Assembly (NCBI GenBank): GCA_039193385.1
Contig: JBCCWR010000095.1
Span: 1-8,866, forward strand
Length of the DNA stretch: 8,866 bases
From: JBCCWR01 sp039193385
GTDB lineage: Bacteria > Verrucomicrobiota > Verrucomicrobiia > Methylacidiphilales > JBCCWR01
Reading direction: 5' to 3'
The position numbers and the translations under genes were made by a program. This document shows positions 1 through 6,443 of the stretch, piece after piece. Every line of letters starts with the position of its first letter. Position 1 is the stretch's first letter. The notes under the pieces are model-generated. The model did not search any database and was not told the DNA's origin. It was given only the letters and a program-made list of their open reading frames with translations.

Positions 1-1316
1 CAAATCGTAGCTGGAATCATAAGTTTTTCTGGTTCTAAGCCTGATTCCATAGCAATGATTGCCAGTATAGGAAGCATGATATTTACGGCCCCAGTGTTTG
101 AGGTGCATTCTGTGAGTATAGCTGTGATAACGCAAATGCATAAAATGAGTAATAAAGGGTGCAAAAAAGTGATGTTGACTAATAGTAACCCAATTTGATC
201 ACTCAAGCCAGAGCTGTTGAAAGCTTTAGCAATAGCAATCCCACTGCCGATGAGTAAAAGCAAATCCCAAGGTATTTCCTTCGCTTTATTCCATTCAAGC
301 AATCGCTCCCCTTTCTTTCTACCGGAAGGAATGATGAAGCATGCTATGCCAGCCAATAACGCAACGGTGCTATCACTCAGATAGTTGGAACCCAAAGGTT
401 CTGTCCAGAAGGAACGGCTTGCCCATACGAGAATTGTTGCCAATAGTACTAGAAGCACACGAAATTCTCCTTTGGTCCATTTTTCAGTTTGTGGAGTCGC
501 AAGAGATTCTTTTCCTCTTAAATTCATTGAAAGGAAGATCCAGGTCAGCGGTAACAAAATAAGTACAATAGAAAATCCAATATGAGTCCATTCTTCAAAG
601 CTAAAGATGTATCCGGTTGTCTCATTATAAATAGATAAAAATAATGTATTTGATGATGCACCTAGGGGAGTAGCGATTCCTCCGATGCTACACGCATAAG
701 CTATACCAAGTAAGAGTACGGTGCGGAAGCTGGGACGGCCTGAGTTATATTCGAGAATGGCAGATGCAATGGGAAGCATCACAATACATATAGCGGCGTT
801 ATTCATCCACATGCTCAAAAAAGCACTAGTCAGCATTAAAGCCAGCACAATACGTTTTTCTCCTCTCGCCCCGAGAAATTGAATGAACAAAAGAGCACCA
901 CGGCGATGTAGGCCATTTTTCTCCATGGCTTTGGCAATAAGCATACCTCCTATAATAAGAAAAATCAGGTGATGGCCATATGCCTGAGAAATTTCTACGT
1001 ATGAAATATTACTAAGGAAGGGCAGAAGAGCAAAGGGTATGAGAGCCGTAGCAGCAACGGGAATAGGCTCTGTAATGAACCACCAAGCGCACAGCAATGT
1101 TACTCCCGCAGTCCATGATGCGGCTATTGAACATTCAAAGCCGTAATTTAATAAAAACCCAAATAAGAAAGCGGAAATAATCCCTTCCCAAAATAAGATG
1201 GGACGTGAACGTTGCTCTAGGGTTGTGTCATCTTTGATTGTTGGAGATGATTGAACGATATCTTTGGTAATAGGAAACTGTGGTTTGGATGCGTTGATAT
1301 TTTCTGTCTTGGACTT

Positions 1317-2108
1317 TGAATCTTTTTGAGCAATTTTTTTATGATGCGAGTCCTCAGCCTTTTCAACAGAAGAGAGTTTCTTTTCATCTAGAGATTCTGA
1401 AGTCTCCTTTTGTTCTGTATTATCTTTATTTGTTTTAGAATCTTCACTCTCTGTTGTTTCAGCTGCAGGAGTTTCGTTCGCCTCTTCTGGAGCCTTATCC
1501 TTTATAGCTTCGGATTGGGCTTTTTCCTCATTTTCTTTAAGTTGTGTCTCTTCAGCTTTTTCAGTAGAAGATGTCTTGTTTTCACCTAGAGATTCTGAGG
1601 TCTCCTTTTGTTCTGTATTATCTTTGTTTGTTTTGGAAGCTTCACTCTCTGGTGCTTCAGGTGCGATAGGTTCGCTGATATCTTCCGGAGCTTTCTCTTT
1701 TAATGCTTCAGATTGAGTGGCTTCCTCATTTTCTTTAAGCTGCGGCTCTTCAGGTTTTTCGGTAGAAGATAATTCGTTTTAAACTAGAGATTCTGCTGTT
1801 TGATTTTCTTCTGCATTATCTTCATTCGTTTTGGATACTTCGTCTGTTGGTGTTTCAGTTGCGATAGGTTCGCTGGTATCTTCTGGTGCTTTCTCTTTTA
1901 TGGCTTCAGATTGAGTGACTTCCTCATTTTCTTTAAGCTGCGGCTCTTCAGATTTTTCAGTAGAAGATAACTCGTTTTCAACTAGAGATTCTGCTGTTTG
2001 ATCTTCTTCTGTACTATCTTCATTCGTTTTGGATACTTCGTCTGTTGGTGTTTCAGTTGCGATAGGTTCATTCGTATCTTCTAGTGCCTTGTCTATTATA
2101 GCCTCAGA
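1317..2108 (-). repeat. Four tandem 198-nt (66-codon) coding repeats
   Basis: The units are 2108-1911, 1910-1713, 1712-1515 and 1514-1317. Each begins with a Ser-Glu-Ala-(Ile/Leu) motif and carries 'EPIA.E.P' (degenerate in unit 4), 'SKTN.D', 'ESL', 'SS.EK.E' and, in units 1-3, 'QLKENEE' in fixed order. Units 1 and 2 are nearly identical at nucleotide level, unit 3 is close, and unit 4 is the most diverged at its 3' end where it joins the permease linker. The period is an exact multiple of three and keeps the frame, as expected for duplications under coding selection. The TAA lies at codon 44 of unit 2, where unit 1 has GAA. Confidence 0.9.
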
Positions 2109-2534
2109 TGGCTCTGTTTGCTCAGCCGTATTAGAAGTAGGCTGATCTTTAGTGTCTGATTTTTCAGTCTCAGTGTTTTGAATTTCAATAGCCTCTTCTA
2201 AAGCTTTATCAATTTCTGACTCGGCTTTTTGTTCAGCTTCTGCGGTAGGCGTATTATCTTTTTCTTCATCCTTAAAAGGAACTCGAGGAATCTGAACGGT
2301 CTCTGCAGTTTCAGGTGTTACATCCTCTGGTAGTTCAGGCGCTTGCGGTGACATCGACGCAGGCGGTGTTGTGATCTGGGTCGTTTTAGATGCTTCAGGA
2401 TCAATATTTTCAGGCACTTCTGCAGTCTGAATGCTGGCATCAGCTTCTTTTTTTGACTCAGAACTTCCTTTTTCCTTTAGTTCAGTTTCCTGTTCAGAGG
2501 GTAAGGGTTCCTGCTTCGTTTCTTCCTCAGGCAT
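1779..2534 (-). CDS. Acidic low-complexity N-terminal fragment of the SLC13 protein (251 aa as read)
   Basis: This is the part of the interrupted transporter gene that can still be translated from ATG 2534. It is made almost wholly of E, S, T, K, P, D, A and Q. It has no signal peptide, membrane segment or recognisable domain and is predicted to be disordered and cytoplasmic if still made. Residues 1-142 are non-repetitive but of the same composition. Residues 143-208 are a first 66-residue repeat and 209-251 are the truncated second. No Shine-Dalgarno-like sequence precedes the start. The ATG was chosen because the upstream region holds an inverted repeat and a separate cyclase remnant. As a product on its own it has no assignable function; it is listed separately because the stop makes it the only complete open frame of the gene. 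Confidence 0.6.
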   Translation of the reverse strand: MPEEETKQEPLPSEQETELKEKGSSESKKEADASIQTAEVPENIDPEASKTTQITTPPASMSPQAPELPEDVTPETAETVQIPRVPFKDEEKDNTPTAEAEQKAESEIDKALEEAIEIQNTETEKSDTKDQPTSNTAEQTEPSEAIIDKALEDTNEPIATETPTDEVSKTNEDSTEEDQTAESLVENELSSTEKSEEPQLKENEEVTQSEAIKEKAPEDTSEPIATETPTDEVSKTNEDNAEENQTAESLV

Positions 2535-2573
2535 TCATTTTAGTATCGGGAAAAAACTTCTAAGCTTGAGGTT

Positions 2574-2598
2574 CTAATGATCTGTATAAGATCATTAG
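2574..2598. promoter_or_regulatory. Perfect 9-bp inverted repeat with 7-nt loop upstream of the SLC13 gene
   Basis: CTAATGATC and GATCATTAG flank the spacer TGTATAA, 40 nt upstream of the SLC13 start and 17 nt downstream of the cyclase remnant's final stop. On the minus strand the spacer reads TTATACA, which is -10-like, so the arms could be an operator around a promoter. As RNA it could also be a stem-loop ending upstream transcription, but no T run follows directly; a run of six Ts begins about 17 nt later. The role is unresolved. Confidence 0.45.
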
Positions 2599-2614
2599 GT
2601 GTGTCTGAATTTAA

Positions 2615-3016
2615 CTACTTTAAAGCGTCATCAATGGCATAAAGCTTCATCTTGTTAACTTTCCCTTTCAGCTCGAGCATTCCGAGACCGATAGCTTCAA
2701 GGACATGAAGAAGGTCAAAGGAGTTTATATAATCCTCCGATACGACAATAGAGTTTGGAGTGTTTTAGGCCTGATTTTGAATATGAGCTGTTGTATTCGT
2801 CGCATCGCTGAGATAGGCAATTTCTCGTTTATCATCACCTACTTCATGACACATAATAGCTCCCAGATGGATATCAGCTTTGAAAGAGGGGACTAGCCCA
2901 TATTTTTTTAGATATTTCTTTGTCTTAAATTTCAATATTCTCGTGAAAAGAAAATAACTATGAGTGATGAATCTTTGCGAAGTTATTATTTTATGTAGTG
3001 CTAACTTGCCAAGCAT
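2615..3016 (-). pseudogene. Class III adenylate/guanylate cyclase, C-terminal remnant with internal stop
   Basis: Reading from 3016, the frame gives a stretch of the type KKYLKKYGLVPSFKADIHLG, then 'HEVGDDKREIAYLSDATNTTAHIQ', a TAA at 2767-2765, and in the same frame 'SIVVSEDYINSF' and 'GLGMLELKGKVNKMKLYA' before TAG 2617-2615. This order matches the second half of class III cyclase catalytic domains: FKAGxHxG, KREIxYxGDxxNTTARIQ, then a C-terminal LxLKGK element. The N-terminal half, including the first metal-binding aspartate, is missing. The N-x3-R transition-state motif reads N-T-T-A-H, so the catalytic arginine is lost. Truncation, internal stop and catalytic loss together support a decayed gene. 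The true left end of homology is uncertain: residues 20-40 align by spacing, the first 19 probably do not. Confidence 0.75.
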
Positions 3017-3037
3017 TTAGATTTGTTTGCTATCAGA

Positions 3038-4033
3038 TCATGGTGAATGAATGCAGTTGTTGCACTGGCCAGTTTCTTTGTATTCACGGATATTAGCTAG
3101 TGTTGTATCAGCAATATTTCTGAATGCTTCTCCTGTAAAAAAGGCCTGATGTCCTGTGATGATGACATTGGGGAAAGTCGTTAGGCGCGCGAAGATATCG
3201 TCTTGGATAACTTGATTTGAAAGATCTTCAAAAAAGAGGTCACTTTCCTCCTCATAGACATCAAGGCCTAGGTAACCAATTTTAGCTGATTTTAGGCCTC
3301 TGATAACTGCTGGTGTATCTATGAGTCCGCCTCGGCTGGTATTGATTAAAGTAACGCCGTCTTTCATCACAGCAATAGTTTGATCATTGACAAGATGGTG
3401 GCTTTCAGGTGTTAATGGACAATGTAAACTAACTATGTGTGAGCGGCTCAAAAGTTCCTCGATACTTACATATCTAGCTCCAAGTTGTTCGCATTCTGAG
3501 TTAGGATAAGGGTCATAGGCTAATACTTCACAACCAAAACCTTGTAAAATTCTAACAACATTGATGCCTATCTTTCCTGTTCCTATTATACCGGCAGTTA
3601 AGCCATAGATGTCATAGCCCAGTAGACCATCCAGAGCAAAATTTCCTTCACGTATACGACTATGGGCTCTGTGAACTTTTCGATTCAGAGCCAGCATAAG
3701 AGCTAGAGTATGCTCTGCAACAGCATGGGGCGAGTATGCAGGAACACGTGAGACTAGAATTTTGTGTGCCTCTGCTGTCTTAAGATCAACCTGATTGTAA
3801 CCTGCACATCGTAAGGCGATATGACGAATACCAGAAGAAGCAAGGATTTCTATGGTTTCTTTATCTAAGGTGTCATTCACAAAGGCACATGCGACCTCAC
3901 ATCCTTTAGCCAATGAGGCCGTCTGTGCATTAAGGTGTGGTTCGAAGTATTGAAATGTGTAATTCAGTGATTGGTTGGCTGTGTTAAAAAATCTCTCGTC
4001 GTAAGGTTTGGTGCTAAAAAAGGCAATCTTCAT
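3038..4033 (-). CDS. ldhA: D-lactate dehydrogenase (fermentative, NAD-dependent)
   Basis: This 331-aa protein reduces pyruvate to D-lactate with NADH in the cytoplasm, regenerating NAD+ during fermentation. It aligns along its length with E. coli LdhA (329 aa as I recall it): an N-terminal 'KIAFFSTKPYD', 'IALRCAGYNQVDL' near 72-84, 'RVPAYSPHAVAEH' at 96-108, the nucleotide-binding GTGKIG at 151-156, and 'LHCPLTPE' at 203-210. The catalytic triad of the D-2-hydroxyacid dehydrogenase family is present as Arg234, Glu263 and His295. The 'DLFFED.SN.VIQDD.F' segment, typical of the LdhA branch, is kept at 265-281. The start agrees with the E. coli N-terminus. The upstream region is very AT-rich with no clear Shine-Dalgarno site. 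The gene looks intact and stands alone, between the cyclase remnant and a gene-poor stretch. Confidence 0.93.
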   Translation of the reverse strand: MKIAFFSTKPYDERFFNTANQSLNYTFQYFEPHLNAQTASLAKGCEVACAFVNDTLDKETIEILASSGIRHIALRCAGYNQVDLKTAEAHKILVSRVPAYSPHAVAEHTLALMLALNRKVHRAHSRIREGNFALDGLLGYDIYGLTAGIIGTGKIGINVVRILQGFGCEVLAYDPYPNSECEQLGARYVSIEELLSRSHIVSLHCPLTPESHHLVNDQTIAVMKDGVTLINTSRGGLIDTPAVIRGLKSAKIGYLGLDVYEEESDLFFEDLSNQVIQDDIFARLTTFPNVIITGHQAFFTGEAFRNIADTTLANIREYKETGQCNNCIHSP

Positions 4034-4251
4034 AATGAAAAATTCTGTTGGTGGAATGATTTAAGGAATATTTTAATTGATTATTTTATAAATTTTGAAA
4101 TTCATCATCATGTACTTTTATTTTGAGCATTTTTTAAATTTAGATACCACTAGATCACAGTGAGGGTTGATGTTGTCTATAGCTCACTGATAAACAGCGC
4201 CAAACTGAATTAATACATCAGCTGCTGGTCGGATTTTCTCATGGTAATCCT

Positions 4252-4267
4252 CTAAATCTAGATTTAG
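4252..4267. repeat. 16-bp perfect palindrome
   Basis: CTAAATCTAGATTTAG reads the same on both strands. It sits 218 nt upstream of ldhA in non-coding DNA. It could be a dimer-binding operator site, but it is not close to an obvious promoter, so no function is assigned. Confidence 0.4.
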
Positions 4268-4421
4268 GTTTTCTTATCCTCAAGCTTTTACACATCAGAC
4301 TCGCTCTTTATTGCATAATGGAGGTTAAAACACTGTCTTTCGCAATGGAGAGTATCTTCAACAGTTGTTGTTAGCACACTGTGTGGCGGTCAAAATTGTC
4401 GAAGCTTAAGAAGTCAAATCC

Positions 4422-4441
4422 AACCGGCCTTTGAGCCGGTT
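4422..4441. terminator. GC-rich hairpin after acr3, likely terminator
   Basis: AACCGGC and GCCGGTT form a 7-bp stem around a 6-nt loop, beginning 16 nt beyond the acr3 stop. On the plus strand it is followed by TTAAAT, continuing the T run. On the minus strand, in acr3's direction, the tail is only TTGGATTTG, so efficiency in that direction is uncertain. Position and GC-rich stem fit the end of the ars operon. Confidence 0.55.
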
Positions 4442-4456
4442 TTAAATAACTGAAAT

Positions 4457-5497
4457 TTAGGGCTTGGAAAATTTATGCCTTGTTTTGTTGGCAAAGGAGA
4501 CGAGCGATAGCATCACCGGGACTTCGACCAATACACCAACGACTGTGGCAAGTGCTGCTCCTGAGTGCAGTCCAAATAAACTAATGGCAACAGCAACGGC
4601 CAGCTCGAAGAAATTAGATGTACCAATAAGCGCGGCTGGTGCAGCGGTCGTAAATGGAACACGCCAGAGATATGCCCAGCCGTAAGCGACAAAAAAGATG
4701 CCGTAGCTTTGTATCAGCAGTGGTATGGCAATCAGGACAATAACCATCGGTTTATCGATGATGGTTTGTGCCTGAAAACCAAATAACAGGACAACTGTGG
4801 CGAGTAGTCCTATGATCGAAAACGGCTTTACTTTAGCGGTGAAACGCTCAATGCGTTCATCGTTATGGTTTTTATCCAGCTTGCGGCGGGTGATGTAACC
4901 AGCCGCTAACGGCGTAATAACATATAAAACAACGGAAAGGAGTAATGTTTCCCATGGCACAACAACATCGGTAACACCGAGTAAAAATGCAGCAAGCGGC
5001 GCAAATGCGAAGATCATAATAATGTCATTGATTGACACCTGTACCAAAGTGTAATTGGCATCGCCGCGCACCAGTTGACTCCACACAAATACCATCGCCG
5101 TGCATGGCGCTACACCAAGCAAAATCACTCCGGCGATATATTCTTTGGCGGTTTCGTGGGGGATCAATCCGGCAAAGACATGCTCAAAAAACAACACACC
5201 GAGTGCTGCCATAGTAAAGGGTTTGATAAGCCAGTTAATGACAAGTGTGATGCAAAGGCCTTTGGGTTTGCGGCCAACATCCTTGATGCTGGCAAAATCG
5301 ACATTGACCATCATTGGATAGATCATGATCCAGATGAATACGGCCACGACCAGATTAACTTGAGCGTATTCTAGCTCTGCAATGGTCTGAAAGATGGATG
5401 GTGCAGCAATACCCAGCCCAACCCCTGCGGCGATACAAAGTGCGACCCATAGGGATAAATAGCGTTCAAAAAAACCAAGAGGAGATTGTTCAGTCAT
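4457..5497 (-). CDS. acr3: Arsenite efflux transporter, ACR3 family
   Basis: This 346-aa inner-membrane protein exports arsenite, giving arsenic resistance. It has about ten hydrophobic segments and the ACR3 hallmarks: the early 'VFIWIMIYPMMVNVDF' at 53-68, the 'GVAPCTAMVFVWSQL' segment at 128-142 with the conserved Cys132, 'NFFELAVAVAISLFG' at 295-309 and 'TVVGVLVEVPVML' at 318-330. One of the two glutamates in the last segments (Glu298, Glu325) matches the glutamate essential in characterised Acr3 proteins. The ATG overlaps the stop of the short arsC remnant in an ATGA junction, so translation is probably coupled. It is the last gene of the operon. It is clearly richer in G and C than ldhA or the vWA genes, which suggests acquisition by transfer. 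It looks intact. Confidence 0.93.
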   Translation of the reverse strand: MTEQSPLGFFERYLSLWVALCIAAGVGLGIAAPSIFQTIAELEYAQVNLVVAVFIWIMIYPMMVNVDFASIKDVGRKPKGLCITLVINWLIKPFTMAALGVLFFEHVFAGLIPHETAKEYIAGVILLGVAPCTAMVFVWSQLVRGDANYTLVQVSINDIIMIFAFAPLAAFLLGVTDVVVPWETLLLSVVLYVITPLAAGYITRRKLDKNHNDERIERFTAKVKPFSIIGLLATVVLLFGFQAQTIIDKPMVIVLIAIPLLIQSYGIFFVAYGWAYLWRVPFTTAAPAALIGTSNFFELAVAVAISLFGLHSGAALATVVGVLVEVPVMLSLVSFANKTRHKFSKP

Positions 5498-5655
5498 AAT
5501 AATTCAATTTCAATTTTGTGTTTCAATAGATTAAGGGTTTCATCAAAAGCGGCGTTAATATCCTCATCTGTGCCTGTCGCATGCGTGTTGATTAAGGCTT
5601 CTGCCATAATAGAACGGAAACTATTCCCAGTACAAAGAACAAGGATATGTTTCAT
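5494..5655 (-). pseudogene. arsC: arsC remnant: 53-aa in-frame internally deleted arsenate reductase (LMW-phosphatase type)
   Basis: Between arsR and acr3 a 54-codon frame starts at ATG 5655 and stops at TGA 5496-5494. Its first 22 residues, 'MKHILVLCTGNSFRSIMAEA' onward, match the start of thioredoxin-type ArsC, with the catalytic P-loop C-x5-R as Cys8 to Arg14. Residues 26-53 ('ATGTDEDINAAF' then an amphipathic tail) match the C-terminal helix region of the same family. The usual protein is about 130-140 aa, so some 80 central residues, with the resolving cysteines and the Asp-Pro catalytic acid loop, appear cleanly removed without a frameshift. It starts 2 nt after the arsR stop and overlaps acr3 by ATGA. 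It is most likely inactive as a reductase, but the open frame may be kept for translational coupling. Confidence 0.75.
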
Positions 5656-5657
5656 GG

Positions 5658-5987
5658 TTAGCACTCACTTTCTGTTGTTGCACAGAGGGATTTTTCACCT
5701 TCTTCGTTGATGCAGCAATTTTCGCGCAGGTAGTTTATGAGCGACTCTATAGAGTTAACATTTGCTGCATAAATCATGGATCGCCCATCTTTACGGGCAG
5801 AAATTAAGCCTGCCTGCGTAAGGTGGGATAAGTGGAAAGATAGCGTATTATGCGGAATGCTAAGGCGATCACTGATCGTTCCGGCGGACGTACCGCTTTT
5901 TCCATACTCAATAAGAATTTTAAAAACTTTGAGTCGCGTCTCCTGAGACAGTGCGTCAAAGGCTTTGATAGCGCGTTCCAAATCCAT
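5658..5987 (-). CDS. arsR: ArsR-family arsenite-responsive transcriptional repressor
   Basis: This 109-aa winged-helix repressor would bind its own promoter and release it on binding As(III). Residues 1-25 form the usual 'ALSQETRLKVFKIL' start. Residues about 35-60 form the helix-turn-helix ('GTISDRLSIPHNTLSFHLSHL'), and 'RKDGRSMIYAAN' at 65-76 is the wing. The classic ELCVCDL metal site of E. coli ArsR is absent. Instead a C-terminal cluster has Cys91-Cys92, Cys102 and Cys109. Its spacing resembles the Acidithiobacillus-type ArsR site (two adjacent cysteines plus one further on). It is the first gene of the operon, and the arsC remnant follows after 2 nt. No Shine-Dalgarno site is seen; the promoter geometry suggests the transcript begins at or next to the ATG. 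The family is secure; the sensor type is inferred from cysteine positions. Confidence 0.92.
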   Translation of the reverse strand: MDLERAIKAFDALSQETRLKVFKILIEYGKSGTSAGTISDRLSIPHNTLSFHLSHLTQAGLISARKDGRSMIYAANVNSIESLINYLRENCCINEEGEKSLCATTESEC

Positions 5988-5989
5988 TC

Positions 5990-6021
5990 GTCCACAATAA
6001 TGGACACGTTTAATTCGTCAA
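5990..6021 (-). promoter_or_regulatory. Candidate ars promoter with operator over the -10 box
   Basis: On the minus strand TTGACG (6021-6016) is followed by a 16-nt spacer and TATTGT (5999-5994), a plausible sigma-70-type pair. A perfect inverted repeat GTCCA-N6-TGGAC at 5990-6005 surrounds the -10 box, as expected for ArsR repression. The -10 ends only 6 nt before the arsR ATG, so initiation would fall at about the start codon, giving a leaderless mRNA. This was read by eye and not tested. Confidence 0.55.
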
Positions 6022-6202
6022 GAGTTATCGACATATTGAGAGCAAGCGATAAGGATACATAGGCTTTGATTTTGAAACTGATCTTGCAGCCTCCTAGCCT
6101 ATACAGGGCTTACCATAGATTGGGAAGATGCGAACAAAAAACGTAAAATCTAGATGGGATGCGAACCATTGAAAAATAAGAGTTTTAAACAAGTGTATCA
6201 AA

Positions 6203-6290
6203 TGGCGGAAGGACTGGGATTCGAACCCAGGGTGCATCTCTGCACGCCGGTTTTCAAGACCGGTGCAATCGTCCACTCTGCCATCCTTCC
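6203..6290 (-). tRNA. tRNA-Ser (anticodon UGA)
   Basis: The minus strand from 6290 reads GGAAGGA and closes with TCCTTCC, discriminator G and an encoded CCA at 6205-6203: an 88-nt gene with a 7-bp acceptor stem. The anticodon arm is ACCGG / loop CTTGAAA / CCGG-type with anticodon TGA, decoding UCA. A long variable arm (GTGCAGAGATGCAC region) marks the class II serine type. The T-arm has CTGGG TTCGAAT CCCAG. All arms are intact, so it should be functional. It lies between the ars operon and the small plus-strand gene. Confidence 0.96.
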
Positions 6291-6307
6291 AGAGCAACAA
6301 GGTCAAT

Positions 6308-6336
6308 ATCTAAGCGTGAAATGTTGGCACCTGCAA
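6308..6336 (-). promoter_or_regulatory. Possible tRNA-Ser promoter
   Basis: On the minus strand TTGCAG (6336-6331) and TTAGAT (6313-6308) are separated by 17 nt, with the -10 element 17 nt before the tRNA 5' end. The -10 match is poor. It is given only because spacing and position are right. Confidence 0.3.
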
Positions 6337-6443
6337 GCCTCTAGTCGGTAAAAAATTCTTAATAATGGGATAATTGTAAATTTCTTTGTTTTGCTTCTCA
6401 TTCTTGTGCAAAAGGGGTCGATTCTTAATTCTAGGAAAAAAAA

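Larger units (their letters stand above)
1..2534 (-). pseudogene. SLC13/DASS-family sodium:anion symporter with long acidic repeat N-terminus, interrupted by an in-frame stop; 3' end outside window
   Basis: Reading leftwards from ATG 2534, one frame stays open to the window edge except for a single TAA at 1781-1779. About 440 acidic, hydrophilic residues (first 251 before the stop) lead into a polytopic permease starting near 1203. The permease shows the two SLC13 substrate/sodium signature loops: GGIATPLGASSNT around 690-645 and TECTSNTG around 113-90. Family members import dicarboxylates, sulfate or similar anions with Na+ across the inner membrane; the substrate cannot be told here. The frame was checked at several points (near 1440, 1200, 800, 500 and 10) and shows no frameshift. 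Between the stop and the second membrane segment I found no in-frame ATG, GTG or TTG, so the permease has no obvious restart. The gene is probably freshly inactivated; stop readthrough or a sequence error are alternatives. The family is confident, the inactivation less so. Confidence 0.75.
4034..4456. other. 423-nt intergenic stretch between ldhA and the arsenic operon
   Basis: I see no convincing gene on either strand; short frames are broken by stops and resemble nothing I recognise. The first 110 nt next to ldhA are very AT-rich and probably hold its promoter, though no clean -35/-10 pair stands out. A 16-bp perfect palindrome lies at 4252-4267 and a GC-rich hairpin at 4422-4441. Base composition changes from AT-rich to mixed near 4290, which may mark the left edge of a transferred arsenic segment. 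Confidence 0.6.

Noticed and set aside
341..585. Two overlapping plus-strand open frames opposite the permease
   Set aside because: They lie antisense to the conserved SLC13 membrane domain and show no coding signal.
2705..2896. Plus-strand 63-aa frame
   Set aside because: It is antisense to the cyclase remnant, which has recognisable motifs on the other strand.
4290..4420. Possible transposase fragment left of the ars operon
   Set aside because: All frames are short and stop-broken, and none resembled a transposase convincingly.
4464..5374. Several plus-strand open frames of 60-99 codons opposite acr3
   Set aside because: They are antisense to a well-supported transporter, read as out-of-frame translations, and have no ribosome sites or protein-like character.
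5804..6062. Frames overlapping arsR and its promoter on either strand
   Set aside because: They are shadows of arsR; the arsR frame has clear winged-helix homology.
6127..6166. Direct repeat GATGCGAAC at 6127-6135 and 6158-6166
   Set aside because: It is nine bases only, two copies, with no link to a gene or mobile element; probably chance.
6094..6351. Open frames on both strands running through the tRNA gene
   Set aside because: They are simply translations of the tRNA-Ser sequence and its flanks.
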